Source: Cyanobacteria bacterium UBA2855
GTDB taxonomy: Bacteria > Cyanobacteriota > Vampirovibrionia > Gastranaerophilales > Gastranaerophilaceae
Direction of reading: 5' to 3'
Assembly (NCBI GenBank): GCA_002350725.1
Contig: DEFJ01000020.1
Span: 44,815 to 80,361, forward strand
Length of the DNA: 35,547 bases
Shown one piece after another: positions 17,042-24,451 of this stretch. Both the position numbers and the translations under genes were made by a program. The stretch's first letter is position 1; each line of letters opens with the position of its first letter. Under the pieces are notes generated by a model. The model was not told the DNA's origin. It was given only the letters and a program-made list of their open reading frames with translations, and did no database searches.

Positions 17042-17362
17042 ATGGAAAACAAAAAAGATTACACAGTAACATTGCTGTTATCATTTTTCCTTGGCGGATT
17101 AGGTATTCACAGGTTTTATACAGGTCATATCGGGCTTGGTGTTTTGCAGTTATTAACTTTTGGTGGCTGCGGAATCTGGTCATTAATTGATTTTATCAGA
17201 ATTTGCTTTAATAATTTCAAAACAGGTGATGGTCAAGAATTAGATAAGCCAAATCTTCAGTTAGGTAAAATCTTTTTCTTCGTGTGGGTTGCGTTATTTG
17301 TATTGGGTATGCTATTTCAAGGCGCATCAGTATTAGCATTATTTGCAGGAACAGGAGTATAA
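17042..17362 (+). CDS. TM2 domain protein
   Basis: A TM2 domain covers residues 8-52: LLLSFFLGGLGIHRFYTG (11-28), then GGCGIWSLIDFIRI (41-54), two short helices joined by a tight turn. A third hydrophobic segment lies at 77-100. TM2 proteins are small inner-membrane proteins of mostly unknown role. GAGGTAGAA lies just upstream of the ATG. The next gene begins three bases after the stop and repeats the domain with a zinc ribbon added. Confidence 0.85.
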   Translation: MENKKDYTVTLLLSFFLGGLGIHRFYTGHIGLGVLQLLTFGGCGIWSLIDFIRICFNNFKTGDGQELDKPNLQLGKIFFFVWVALFVLGMLFQGASVLALFAGTGV

Positions 17363-17365
17363 TAA

Positions 17366-17812
17366 ATGGCTACGAAAAAATGTCCTTATTGCGGAGTTGA
17401 TATAGACGAAGATGCAAGCAGATGTTATAGTTGCAAAGAATGGTTGGTTGAGATAATAGAACCAAAAGATGAGGATTTGTTTAGTCAGGATGTCCAACAG
17501 GATTTCTTGCCTACAGCCCTATTCGCGTGGTTTTTAGGCTGTTTTGGTATTCACAGATTTTATACCGGCAGTATCCCAATAGGTCTTATCCAATTGTTTA
17601 CAGCCGGTGGCTGCGGAATATGGGCTTATATTGATTTTATAATGATTTGTTTTGGAAAGTATAAAGACGGACAAGGCAGACCGCTGCTAAATTATAATAA
17701 AAGCCTGGGAATAACTTTATTTGCAATTTCTCTTATTCCGCTTGTAATTGTTTTGTTTGTACTTTTAATTGTTGCAATTTTATTGGCATCTGTTGCGACA
17801 AAAGGTTCATAA
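17366..17812 (+). CDS. Zinc ribbon-TM2 domain protein
   Basis: An N-terminal zinc ribbon with C6-x2-C9 and C20-x2-C23 is joined by an acidic linker to a TM2 domain (about 49-95), which contains CFGIHRFYTG and GGCGIWAYIDFIMI. A final hydrophobic helix (about 113-142) follows. The TM2 part is closely similar to the preceding gene, so the two arose by duplication with gain or loss of the ribbon. The protein is predicted to be membrane-bound with the ribbon in the cytoplasm. The function is unknown. Confidence 0.83.
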   Translation: MATKKCPYCGVDIDEDASRCYSCKEWLVEIIEPKDEDLFSQDVQQDFLPTALFAWFLGCFGIHRFYTGSIPIGLIQLFTAGGCGIWAYIDFIMICFGKYKDGQGRPLLNYNKSLGITLFAISLIPLVIVLFVLLIVAILLASVATKGS

Positions 17813-17825
17813 GAGGGAGAATTAT

Positions 17826-18314
17826 ATGTCTGGATTAAAATGTCCGTTTTGCAATAATGAAATTAGAGGTACAGAAACAGTTTGCTCGAAATGCGGACAC
17901 AATTTAATTATACAGTGTCCGTATTGTAAACAATCAATCTCTGCTTTTGAAGAGGTTTGTCCGTGTTGTACAACCCGACTAAAAAAGATACATTATGATT
18001 TTAAAACTTTGATATTTAGAATTGGAATAGCCTTTAGTAGCCTTTGGCTAATTATGATGCTGGGTGTTACTTATCTTTATGCAAAGTATCCTACATTATT
18101 GTTGTATGAAAACAAAAAGGGCGATACTGCTATTGATGCGTATTTCCAGTTGTGTTATAAGGTACTTTGTGTTGTGTTTGTGCCGTATATAATTTCTTTA
18201 GTTAAGAAATTTAGGGTAAGGGAATCAATTGTTGCTTTGGTTATAAATCTATTGTTTGCATTTGGTTTTACGGTATATATCTTACATCTGAGTTCCGCAG
18301 CACGTGTACATTAA
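17826..18314 (+). CDS. Double zinc ribbon membrane protein
   Basis: The start is placed at ATG 17826, preceded by GAGGGAGA; a longer frame would run back into the previous gene. Two tandem zinc ribbons (C6-C9-C20-C23 and C31-C34-C45-C48) are followed by three or four hydrophobic segments (about 63-85, 105-125 and 135-155). No TM2 signature is present. It closes a series in which zinc ribbons and small membrane modules are combined differently in each gene. The function is unknown. Confidence 0.78.
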   Translation: MSGLKCPFCNNEIRGTETVCSKCGHNLIIQCPYCKQSISAFEEVCPCCTTRLKKIHYDFKTLIFRIGIAFSSLWLIMMLGVTYLYAKYPTLLLYENKKGDTAIDAYFQLCYKVLCVVFVPYIISLVKKFRVRESIVALVINLLFAFGFTVYILHLSSAARVH

Positions 18315-18330
18315 TCTTAAAAAATAATAA

Positions 18331-18360
18331 AAAGCAGGCTGTAAAAATACAGCCTGCTTT
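18331..18360. terminator. Bidirectional terminator
   Basis: AAAGCAGGCTGTA (18331-18343) and TACAGCCTGCTTT (18348-18360) form a perfect 13-pair stem with an AAAA loop. The minus-strand side runs into a T-rich tract and ends fabI. On the plus side it ends the TM2/zinc-ribbon cluster. Confidence 0.85.
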
Positions 18361-18376
18361 ATTGTTAAATGCTGAA

Positions 18377-19189
18377 TTATCTTGCAGAAATTGCGTTTGC
18401 GATAATTTCCATTTCTTCTAATGAAGCGTATACTGCGTGGCATCCGCAATCAACATAAAGGATTTGTCCTGTTGTGCCTGTTGACAAGTCTGAAGCTAAG
18501 TATAGACCGGCTCTGCCAACGTCTTCCAATGCAACATTGCGGTTAAGCGGAGCTTTAGCAACAGCAGCTTTAAGCATTTTGTCAAATCCTGAAATACCTT
18601 TAGCGGCAAGCGTCTTAACAGCACCGGCAGAAATACAGTTAACTCGAACACCTTTTTTACCAAGGTCTGCAGCTAAGTATCTCATTGAAGATTCTAATGC
18701 AGCTTTTGCAACACCCATAATGTTATAGTTTGCAACAACGTATTCAGAACCAAGATAAGTTAATGCAAAGATTGAGCCGCCTTCGTTCATAATAGGTTCT
18801 GCATGTTTACACAAAGTAATAAGAGAATATGCACTTACTCCCATTGCTAAATCCCAGCCTGCTCTTGAGGTATCAATAAATCTGCCTTGTAAATCTTCTT
18901 TTGCTGCAAATGCTACAGCGTGAACAACAAAGTCTAATTTCCCGTATACTCTTTCACATTCTTTAAATACAGCAGCAACTTCGTCTTCTTTAGTTACGTC
19001 GCAAGACATGATGATTTTTGCACCCATTTCTTCAGCAAGTGGTCTTACTCTCTTTTCCATAGGTTCCCCGGCGTAAGTGAATGCAATTTCAGCTCCTGCC
19101 TCATATAATTGTTTGGCTATTGCGTATGCAATCCCATGGGTATTAGATACACCAAAAATGATACCTTTTTTACCTTCCATTAATTTCAT
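18377..19189 (-). CDS. fabI: Enoyl-[acyl-carrier-protein] reductase (NADH)
   Basis: FabI carries out the last, NADH-dependent reduction in each cycle of type II fatty acid synthesis. It is a short-chain dehydrogenase with the FabI-type cofactor start KKGIIFGVSNTHGIAYAIA. The catalytic residues match the FabI pattern: Y145, Y155 and K162 (Y-x6-K). VRVNCISAGAVKTLAA follows the active site. The length of 270 aa is close to the family norm. GGGAGAT five bases before the ATG supports the first Met. It stands alone on the minus strand between terminator and promoter, divergent from nusB. Confidence 0.95.
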   Translation of the reverse strand: MKLMEGKKGIIFGVSNTHGIAYAIAKQLYEAGAEIAFTYAGEPMEKRVRPLAEEMGAKIIMSCDVTKEDEVAAVFKECERVYGKLDFVVHAVAFAAKEDLQGRFIDTSRAGWDLAMGVSAYSLITLCKHAEPIMNEGGSIFALTYLGSEYVVANYNIMGVAKAALESSMRYLAADLGKKGVRVNCISAGAVKTLAAKGISGFDKMLKAAVAKAPLNRNVALEDVGRAGLYLASDLSTGTTGQILYVDCGCHAVYASLEEMEIIANAISAR

Positions 19190-19230
19190 AATCTATCTCC
19201 CTTTTCTTATTTTTTCTAAGATACAAGCAT

Positions 19231-19259
19231 ATACTATCACAAAGGTTTTTTGGTGGCAA
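19231..19259 (-). promoter_or_regulatory. Promoter of fabI
   Basis: The minus strand shows TTGCCA (19259-19254), 17 bases, and TAGTAT (19236-19231), about 40 bases upstream of the fabI start. Confidence 0.5.
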
Positions 19260-19294
19260 GTTGTTACGCTTCAATCAAAAACATTCATTCTTTG

Positions 19295-19322
19295 TTGCAA
19301 CTTAAGCTTTTTATGTTAATAT
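19295..19322 (+). promoter_or_regulatory. Promoter of nusB-ftsY
   Basis: TTGCAA (19295-19300), 16 bases, and TAATAT (19317-19322), the latter preceded by TG-T as an extended -10. It is divergent from the fabI promoter with about 35 bases between the two -35 boxes. Confidence 0.5.
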
Positions 19323-19354
19323 ATTTTTGTAAATAATTATTATGAGGTAAATTT

Positions 19355-20014
19355 ATGCAAGCGCGCAGAGCTGCCAGAGAATTGGCTTTTATACTTTTTT
19401 CACAATTTGATAAGCAAATAACAGAATATAAAAAAGAAGATTTAGAAGATATTATATTAAAATCTGTCAGAATTTTATCGGATAATGCAGGTGACGAATT
19501 GAAAATTGCTTTAGGTTCTCTTATTGATATGAAGAATCGTATAAGTGATTATGAAGCGGAACACGAAATTAACCTTAACAGACCAATCGAAGCGTCTAAT
19601 ATTCCGGTACCGTTGCCTATGACCTCTGATATGACAGGCAGAATTGATGAGATGATTGATGTCGCAGAAAAAGCTCTTTTAGCTCTTGAAATTGCCGAAT
19701 TTACTACATTAGATTCTCAAAGTGATGTCAAAACTTACGCAATTGAGATTATTGAATATTTCCAAAAAAATTATGAAGAAGTAGATGAAATAATCAAAAA
19801 ATTTGCAAAAAATTGGGATATTGACAGACTTGTAAAAATGGATAGAGATATCTTGAGAATAGCTATTGTCGAGTTGTTATACATCAAAGATGCTCCGATG
19901 AAGGTTGTTGTTGACGAAGCTCTTGAATTGGCTAAAAAATATTCTACAGATGACAGTTATTCTTTTGTAAACGGTATTTTAGCGAAGGTTATTGTTGAAT
20001 ACGGATTAAAGTAA
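19355..20014 (+). CDS. nusB: Transcription antitermination protein NusB
   Basis: NusB binds boxA RNA with NusE (S10) and promotes antitermination in rRNA operons. The N-terminus QARRAARELAFILFSQFD and the C-terminal LVKMDRDILRIAIVELLYI, VVVDEALELAKKYS and FVNGILAKV are diagnostic. At 219 residues it is longer than the 130-160 residues of most NusB proteins. The extra central part (about 55-120) and the ARELA opening resemble the cyanobacterial type, which supports the lineage inferred for this window. Its stop overlaps the ftsY start (TAATG). Confidence 0.92.
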   Translation: MQARRAARELAFILFSQFDKQITEYKKEDLEDIILKSVRILSDNAGDELKIALGSLIDMKNRISDYEAEHEINLNRPIEASNIPVPLPMTSDMTGRIDEMIDVAEKALLALEIAEFTTLDSQSDVKTYAIEIIEYFQKNYEEVDEIIKKFAKNWDIDRLVKMDRDILRIAIVELLYIKDAPMKVVVDEALELAKKYSTDDSYSFVNGILAKVIVEYGLK

Positions 20015-20934
20015 TGTTCAAATTTTTTTCTGAAAGCTTTAACAATTTAAAGCAGGCAGTGTCTAATACTGCTCAAAATCTTGTTGGTAATGTCGCTGCT
20101 TCAGTCGAAGGTGAGGAAGAATTTTCCGAGTTTGTTCTTGAAGACATGGAAGATTTGCTGATTAGTGCTGATTTAGGTGTTAATTATGCGTCCGAACTTG
20201 TAGATAAATTAAGAACTCAAGATAAAATAAAGCCTTCACAAGTAAAAGAATATTTAAAATCCGAATTTTCAAATACGTTAGCTCAAGCTGGCAATTCCTC
20301 TTTAAATTTTGTTGAAAACGATTTGAATATTTATTTTATATCAGGTGTTAACGGTGCCGGTAAAACAACATTGATTGCAAAACTGGCATATAAATTTAAA
20401 CAAGAAGGTAAAAAAGTTCTAATTGCCGCCGGAGATACTTTTAGAGCAGCCGCAGAAGAACAACTTAATATTTGGTCAACCCGCGCAGGTGCTGATATCG
20501 TTCGTAAAGATAAGGCTGACCCTGCATCTGTTGTCTATGAGGCTATTCAAAAAGCTAAAAATGAAAAATATGATGTGATTTTAGTTGATACTGCTGGACG
20601 ACTACAGAATAAATTTAATCTGATGGAAGAATTGTCAAAAATTAAAAACGTAATTGATAAAAATGCAGCAGATAAATTGAGAGAGTGTATATTGGTCCTT
20701 GATGCTAATACAGGACAAAACGGTTTGCAGCAGGCTAAAGTATTTCTGGAGTCAATTAATATAACTTCTGTTGCTTTAACAAAATTGGATGGCTCTGCTA
20801 AAGGGGCAATTGTTCTTGCAATTGCTAAAGAAATGAAGTTGCCGGTAAAGCTTATCGGGGTGGGAGAAAAAATGGAAGATTTAAAAGCTTTTAATCCTGA
20901 AGATTTTATTAATGCGTTGTTTGTTGAGGATTAA
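20014..20934 (+). CDS. ftsY: Signal recognition particle receptor FtsY
   Basis: FtsY is the SRP-type GTPase at the inner membrane that receives SRP-ribosome complexes for co-translational insertion. The short N domain (about 1-95) is followed by the G domain: GVNGAGKTT (111-119), GDTFRAAA (140-147), VDTAGRLQ (191-198) and TKLDGSAKGA (256-265). The membrane-targeting A domain is almost absent (306 aa in total, as in many Gram-positive and cyanobacterial FtsY). It overlaps nusB by one base and abuts the following peptidase gene, so the three are coupled. Confidence 0.95.
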   Translation: MFKFFSESFNNLKQAVSNTAQNLVGNVAASVEGEEEFSEFVLEDMEDLLISADLGVNYASELVDKLRTQDKIKPSQVKEYLKSEFSNTLAQAGNSSLNFVENDLNIYFISGVNGAGKTTLIAKLAYKFKQEGKKVLIAAGDTFRAAAEEQLNIWSTRAGADIVRKDKADPASVVYEAIQKAKNEKYDVILVDTAGRLQNKFNLMEELSKIKNVIDKNAADKLRECILVLDANTGQNGLQQAKVFLESINITSVALTKLDGSAKGAIVLAIAKEMKLPVKLIGVGEKMEDLKAFNPEDFINALFVED

Positions 20935-21579
20935 ATGGTACAAAATGTTTTAAAATCTGTAAAAACCGTTAATGGGAATAAGATAGAGCTTGTTAGTTGT
21001 GATTGTAAAGTATCTGAAAATTGTGTACTTATAATTGGAGTGTTCCATGGGGATGAACCTCAGGGAAAGTTTTTGATAGAAAAGTATCTATTAAAAGAGA
21101 AAAAAAGTTCAGTTCTTTTTATTCCTTGTTTGAATCCTGACGGAATGCAAAATAATACCAGAACAAACTCAAACGGCGTTGACTTAAATCGCAATTTCCC
21201 TACAAAAAATTGGGGAGAGGATACGAGTGCTGCTGGAGATAATCCTGAAAATTACTATGCAGGCAGCTCTCCTGCAAGTGAAATCGAGACAAAATTTCTT
21301 GTTGAAATTATAGATGAATATAAGCCTAAGCTTGTTCTGACGCTGCATGCCCCGTATAAGATCGTTAATTTCGACGGTCCGGCAGAAGATATTTCGCAAA
21401 AAATCTCCGATATAATCGGTTATCCTGTTGAACCAAGCATAGGCTACCCTACCCCCGGAAGTTTTGGAACATATTGCGGTGTAGAAAGAAATATTCCTAC
21501 AATAACTTTGGAGTTAGACGAAGAAATACCGGTCGAACAGTTAATCAAACCGGTATTTGAAATTTTTGATTTGTTTTAA
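20935..21579 (+). CDS. M14 family zinc carboxypeptidase, MpaA-like
   Basis: The zinc ligands are H38 and E41 in GVFHGDEPQG and H138 in TLHAP. The substrate-binding NGVDLNRNFP (80-89) contains R86, and E193 in TITLELDE fits as the catalytic glutamate. Total length 214 aa, with no signal peptide, so it should act in the cytoplasm. The closest functional model is MpaA, which trims gamma-D-Glu-diaminopimelate bonds during murein peptide recycling. That assignment is inferred from motif style and from the cell-wall genes nearby. It starts directly after the ftsY stop and ends four bases from the converging LysM gene. Confidence 0.8.
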   Translation: MVQNVLKSVKTVNGNKIELVSCDCKVSENCVLIIGVFHGDEPQGKFLIEKYLLKEKKSSVLFIPCLNPDGMQNNTRTNSNGVDLNRNFPTKNWGEDTSAAGDNPENYYAGSSPASEIETKFLVEIIDEYKPKLVLTLHAPYKIVNFDGPAEDISQKISDIIGYPVEPSIGYPTPGSFGTYCGVERNIPTITLELDEEIPVEQLIKPVFEIFDLF

Positions 21580-21583
21580 TTGA

Positions 21584-22240
21584 TTACCATGGCTTGTGTT
21601 TGTGCCACCAATTCTTAACAGGTGTTACAACTTCATCTTGCCAAGCTTGTGCCCATGTTCTTTCTGTACTAAATTCATTTGTATCTATGACAAATGTATG
21701 ACCGACAGATGCTTTTACGTTGTCCCATGTTTCAAATTTTTCGCCGTTGTGATCTCTGGCTTCAGCTATTTTATATTTTTGTTCAATGCTCGGGTTCGTC
21801 TTTCTAAGAGCGCCTTCTTTTAATCCAAAGTCTTCACGGATTTCTCCAAGTTGCTTTTCTGTTTTAAGAGTAATTATAATGTGACCATTGTCATTTATTG
21901 AAAAGTCGTATTCCTTACCATAACCGTCTTTTTTAGCCTTTTCAATTAGTTGTTGAGCTTTTTCTGTTCGTTGTTCGATTTCTGCTTTTTCTTTTTCTTC
22001 TTTGACTTTGGCATCATATTGAGCTCTAAGCTTTTCGTATTCTTTCAATTCTTTGTCTGTTACCACATTAACTGTTAATACTTGACCTTCCCGAACATTG
22101 TCGGAAGTAAGATTGTTGGCTTTTTTTATCATGTCTATTGTTGTGTTGTATTTCGCAGCTAATACTGATAAACTTTCTCCTTGTCCAATAGTAATCTTTG
22201 TAGGAGTTCCCGTAGGTCTAATTGGTTCTGTTCCTGGCAT
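21584..22240 (-). CDS. LysM domain protein without signal peptide
   Basis: This 218-residue protein has a clear LysM domain at about 15-58 (ITIGQGESLSVLAAKYNTTI then IKKANNL and REGQVLTV). A Lys/Glu-rich helix (60-105) follows, then a region (about 122-190) that looks like a second, divergent LysM: TLKTEKQLGEIREDFGL, ALRKTNPSI, VGHTFVI. The tail is Trp- and Lys-rich. LysM normally binds N-acetylglucosamine polymers outside the cytoplasm, yet I see no signal peptide, so export by another route or a cytoplasmic role is possible. GAGGA lies six bases before the ATG. Confidence 0.75.
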   Translation of the reverse strand: MPGTEPIRPTGTPTKITIGQGESLSVLAAKYNTTIDMIKKANNLTSDNVREGQVLTVNVVTDKELKEYEKLRAQYDAKVKEEKEKAEIEQRTEKAQQLIEKAKKDGYGKEYDFSINDNGHIIITLKTEKQLGEIREDFGLKEGALRKTNPSIEQKYKIAEARDHNGEKFETWDNVKASVGHTFVIDTNEFSTERTWAQAWQDEVVTPVKNWWHKHKPW

Positions 22241-22267
22241 AGTTAATCCTCTTTCTTTTAATACCTC

Positions 22268-22286
22268 ACTTATATATTAAATAAGT
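22268..22286. promoter_or_regulatory. Dyad ACTTAT-N7-ATAAGT between divergent genes
   Basis: This is a perfect six-base inverted repeat about 30 bases upstream of the LysM gene start and about 100 bases upstream of cysS. It could be an operator for either gene. The surrounding DNA is nearly all A+T, so chance is a real alternative. Confidence 0.25.
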
Positions 22287-22381
22287 ATATATTTTTTCTA
22301 TAATTGCTAAAATTTTTATTTATATTAACTTTTATTAACTTTTTTTGTGATAATATATTTTTTAAAAGCGAGGTAAAGATT

Positions 22382-23755
22382 ATGAAATTACACAATTCCT
22401 ACACAAATCAAATCGAAGAATTTAAACCTATTGAAGATAATAAAGTTAAAATGTATGTCTGTGGTCCTACGGTATATGATTATGCTCACTTAGGACACGC
22501 AAGATGCTATATTACTTGGGATGTTTTATACAGATATTTGAAATTTAAAGGTTATGATGTTACATATTGCCGAAATGTAACCGATGTTGATGATAAAATT
22601 CTCAAAAAAGCGGAAAAAGAGGGTAAGACTCCGGAAGAAGTTTCACAGTATTGGTATAAACAGTTTGCAAATTCAATGAAGGCTCTAAATACATTAAAAC
22701 CGGATATAGAACCTTTTGCGACAAAGACTTTGGGTGAAATGATTTCTATTGTAAAAACTCTTATTGAAAAAGGTTATGCCTACGAAGCAAACGGCGATGT
22801 TTATTTTAGAGTTAAGAAGTTCCCAAATTACGGATATCTTTCAAAACAACCTATTGATCAATTAGAAAGCGGTGCAAGGATTGAAGTGGGAGAACAAAAG
22901 GAAGATCCCCTTGATTTTGCATTGTGGAAAAAAGATGAAAAATTCGGTTATAAATCACCTTGGGGTGTTGGACGCCCAGGATGGCACATTGAGTGTTCTG
23001 CAATGAGCAGAAAATATTTGGGTAAAACGATTGATATTCACGCGGGCGGTGCAGATTTAATATTCCCGCACCATGAAAATGAAATAGCTCAATCTGAATG
23101 TGCAAACGGCTGTAAGTTTGTAAATTATTGGTTGCATAATGGTTTTGTTACTATTAATAAGGAAAAGATGTCTAAATCGTTAGGTAATTTTTTAACTATT
23201 GATGATTTGTTAAAAAAATATGATTCTAATACTATCAGATTTTTTATTCTGACAAATCATTACAGGATGCCTGTTGAATTTTCTGATGAAGCTTTGACTT
23301 CTGCTCAGGCTGGGGTTAAGAGGATGCTAAATGCAAAGCGAACTGATATAAATGAAAATCTTGATATAACCTCTTTTGAGGAGTATAAAGAGTTTGTTGA
23401 GGCTATGGATGATGATTTGAATACATCCAAGGCTTTGGCAGTATTGTTTGATTTAACAAACAAGGCAAATAAAGATGTTGATTGTGCTTATACGATATTA
23501 TATAAGCTTGCAACAGCATTAGGTTTTACCTTTGATAAGCCGACACTTTCTGATGAAGAAATATACAGAGCTTTAGAAAAAGTTTCTGAGAAATTAGAAA
23601 AGAAATTCTCTACTATGGATGAATTGTTGGAATACAGAAAAACGGCAAGAGCAGATAAAAATTGGGCAGTTGCTGACGCTATCAGAATAACTTTAGATGA
23701 GTGCGGTATTGTATTAAAAGATACAAAAGACGGCACTACGGTTGAGGCAAAATAA
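22382..23755 (+). CDS. cysS: Cysteinyl-tRNA synthetase
   Basis: This class I synthetase charges tRNA-Cys. The start is taken at ATG 22382, preceded by GAGGTAAAG; a longer frame upstream is hydrophobic and has no ribosome site. The zinc ligands C27, C205, H230 and E234 match the family. HLGH (36-39) is the HIGH motif and KMSKS is at 262-266. A C-terminal DALR-type anticodon domain follows (about 300-457). The length of 457 aa is normal. A hairpin terminator follows the stop. Confidence 0.96.
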   Translation: MKLHNSYTNQIEEFKPIEDNKVKMYVCGPTVYDYAHLGHARCYITWDVLYRYLKFKGYDVTYCRNVTDVDDKILKKAEKEGKTPEEVSQYWYKQFANSMKALNTLKPDIEPFATKTLGEMISIVKTLIEKGYAYEANGDVYFRVKKFPNYGYLSKQPIDQLESGARIEVGEQKEDPLDFALWKKDEKFGYKSPWGVGRPGWHIECSAMSRKYLGKTIDIHAGGADLIFPHHENEIAQSECANGCKFVNYWLHNGFVTINKEKMSKSLGNFLTIDDLLKKYDSNTIRFFILTNHYRMPVEFSDEALTSAQAGVKRMLNAKRTDINENLDITSFEEYKEFVEAMDDDLNTSKALAVLFDLTNKANKDVDCAYTILYKLATALGFTFDKPTLSDEEIYRALEKVSEKLEKKFSTMDELLEYRKTARADKNWAVADAIRITLDECGIVLKDTKDGTTVEAK

Positions 23756-23776
23756 AAGTATTCAATTATTAAAAAA

Positions 23777-23803
23777 GGGACAGAAGTATAACTATTCTGT
23801 CCC
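23777..23803. terminator. Bidirectional terminator
   Basis: GGGACAGAA (23777-23785) pairs with TTCTGTCCC (23795-23803). On the minus strand it is followed by six T, ending the small gene at 23818. On the plus strand it follows cysS. Confidence 0.8.
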
Positions 23804-23817
23804 ATCTATTTATTGTT

Positions 23818-24324
23818 TTATTCGTTAAATTTAAATATTTGCTCAAATCTGTTGGCTTTTTCTTCAACTGTTTCTGCTGCAATTTTTGAGTAAGCTTCAA
23901 CAGCACTGCTTGTGGCAAGGGCTTCTTTGTCCATTACAATATTTTTGGCAGTTTCTATTTGGTGGAATAAGTAACCGTCATTTTTGAAATTTTCTGTCGG
24001 TATAACATCGGAAGTTCTTCTTAAACCCATTCGGCAAGACAATTCATGATCGTATACCGTTCCAAGAGTGCGATCTGCGGCTGAACCCGGCAATATTACG
24101 CTCATAATCCCTTTCCCTTCTTTGTTGATAATTCCGGCATTGTCTCCGTATACGAATACATGATACAATTTGGTTTGAGATAGTGGTTTTACGATATTTT
24201 CAATAAATTTTTTTTCTAATGACGGTTTCCCAACCAGTTCGCAAGCTAAATTGTAGGATGCTTTACCGTCTGCGTAAAATCCCCTAAATGATGTCTGATT
24301 GCTTCCTATTTTGTCAATTGCCAT
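23818..24324 (-). CDS. Unknown 168-residue protein with N-terminal SFRG motif
   Basis: I do not recognise the family. The protein has no signal peptide or membrane helix. After a short polar start it carries T11-S-F-R-G-F, the same kind of motif as in the two membrane paralogs and the 764-residue protein of this window. The body is mixed: LYHVFVYGDNAGIINKEGKG, a likely beta region, then a charged helical C-terminus (130-168). AAGGAGT precedes the ATG. It stands alone between a terminator and the divergent spoIID-like gene. Confidence 0.7.
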   Translation of the reverse strand: MAIDKIGSNQTSFRGFYADGKASYNLACELVGKPSLEKKFIENIVKPLSQTKLYHVFVYGDNAGIINKEGKGIMSVILPGSAADRTLGTVYDHELSCRMGLRRTSDVIPTENFKNDGYLFHQIETAKNIVMDKEALATSSAVEAYSKIAAETVEEKANRFEQIFKFNE

Positions 24325-24451
24325 AACTTTATACTCCTTATATTTTAACCCTTGTTGGTATTAAAATCCTAAAAAATCTTTTTTGCTATATATTATTGCA
24401 TTTTGTTACAAAAAATAATGTTTTAAATATTTGTCATATAATAAAGATACT

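Noticed and set aside
22304..22381. Upstream extension of cysS beginning with a hydrophobic stretch
   Set aside because: It would add a false membrane segment to a cytoplasmic synthetase. GAGGTAAAG directly precedes the ATG at 22382, which gives the family's normal N-terminus.
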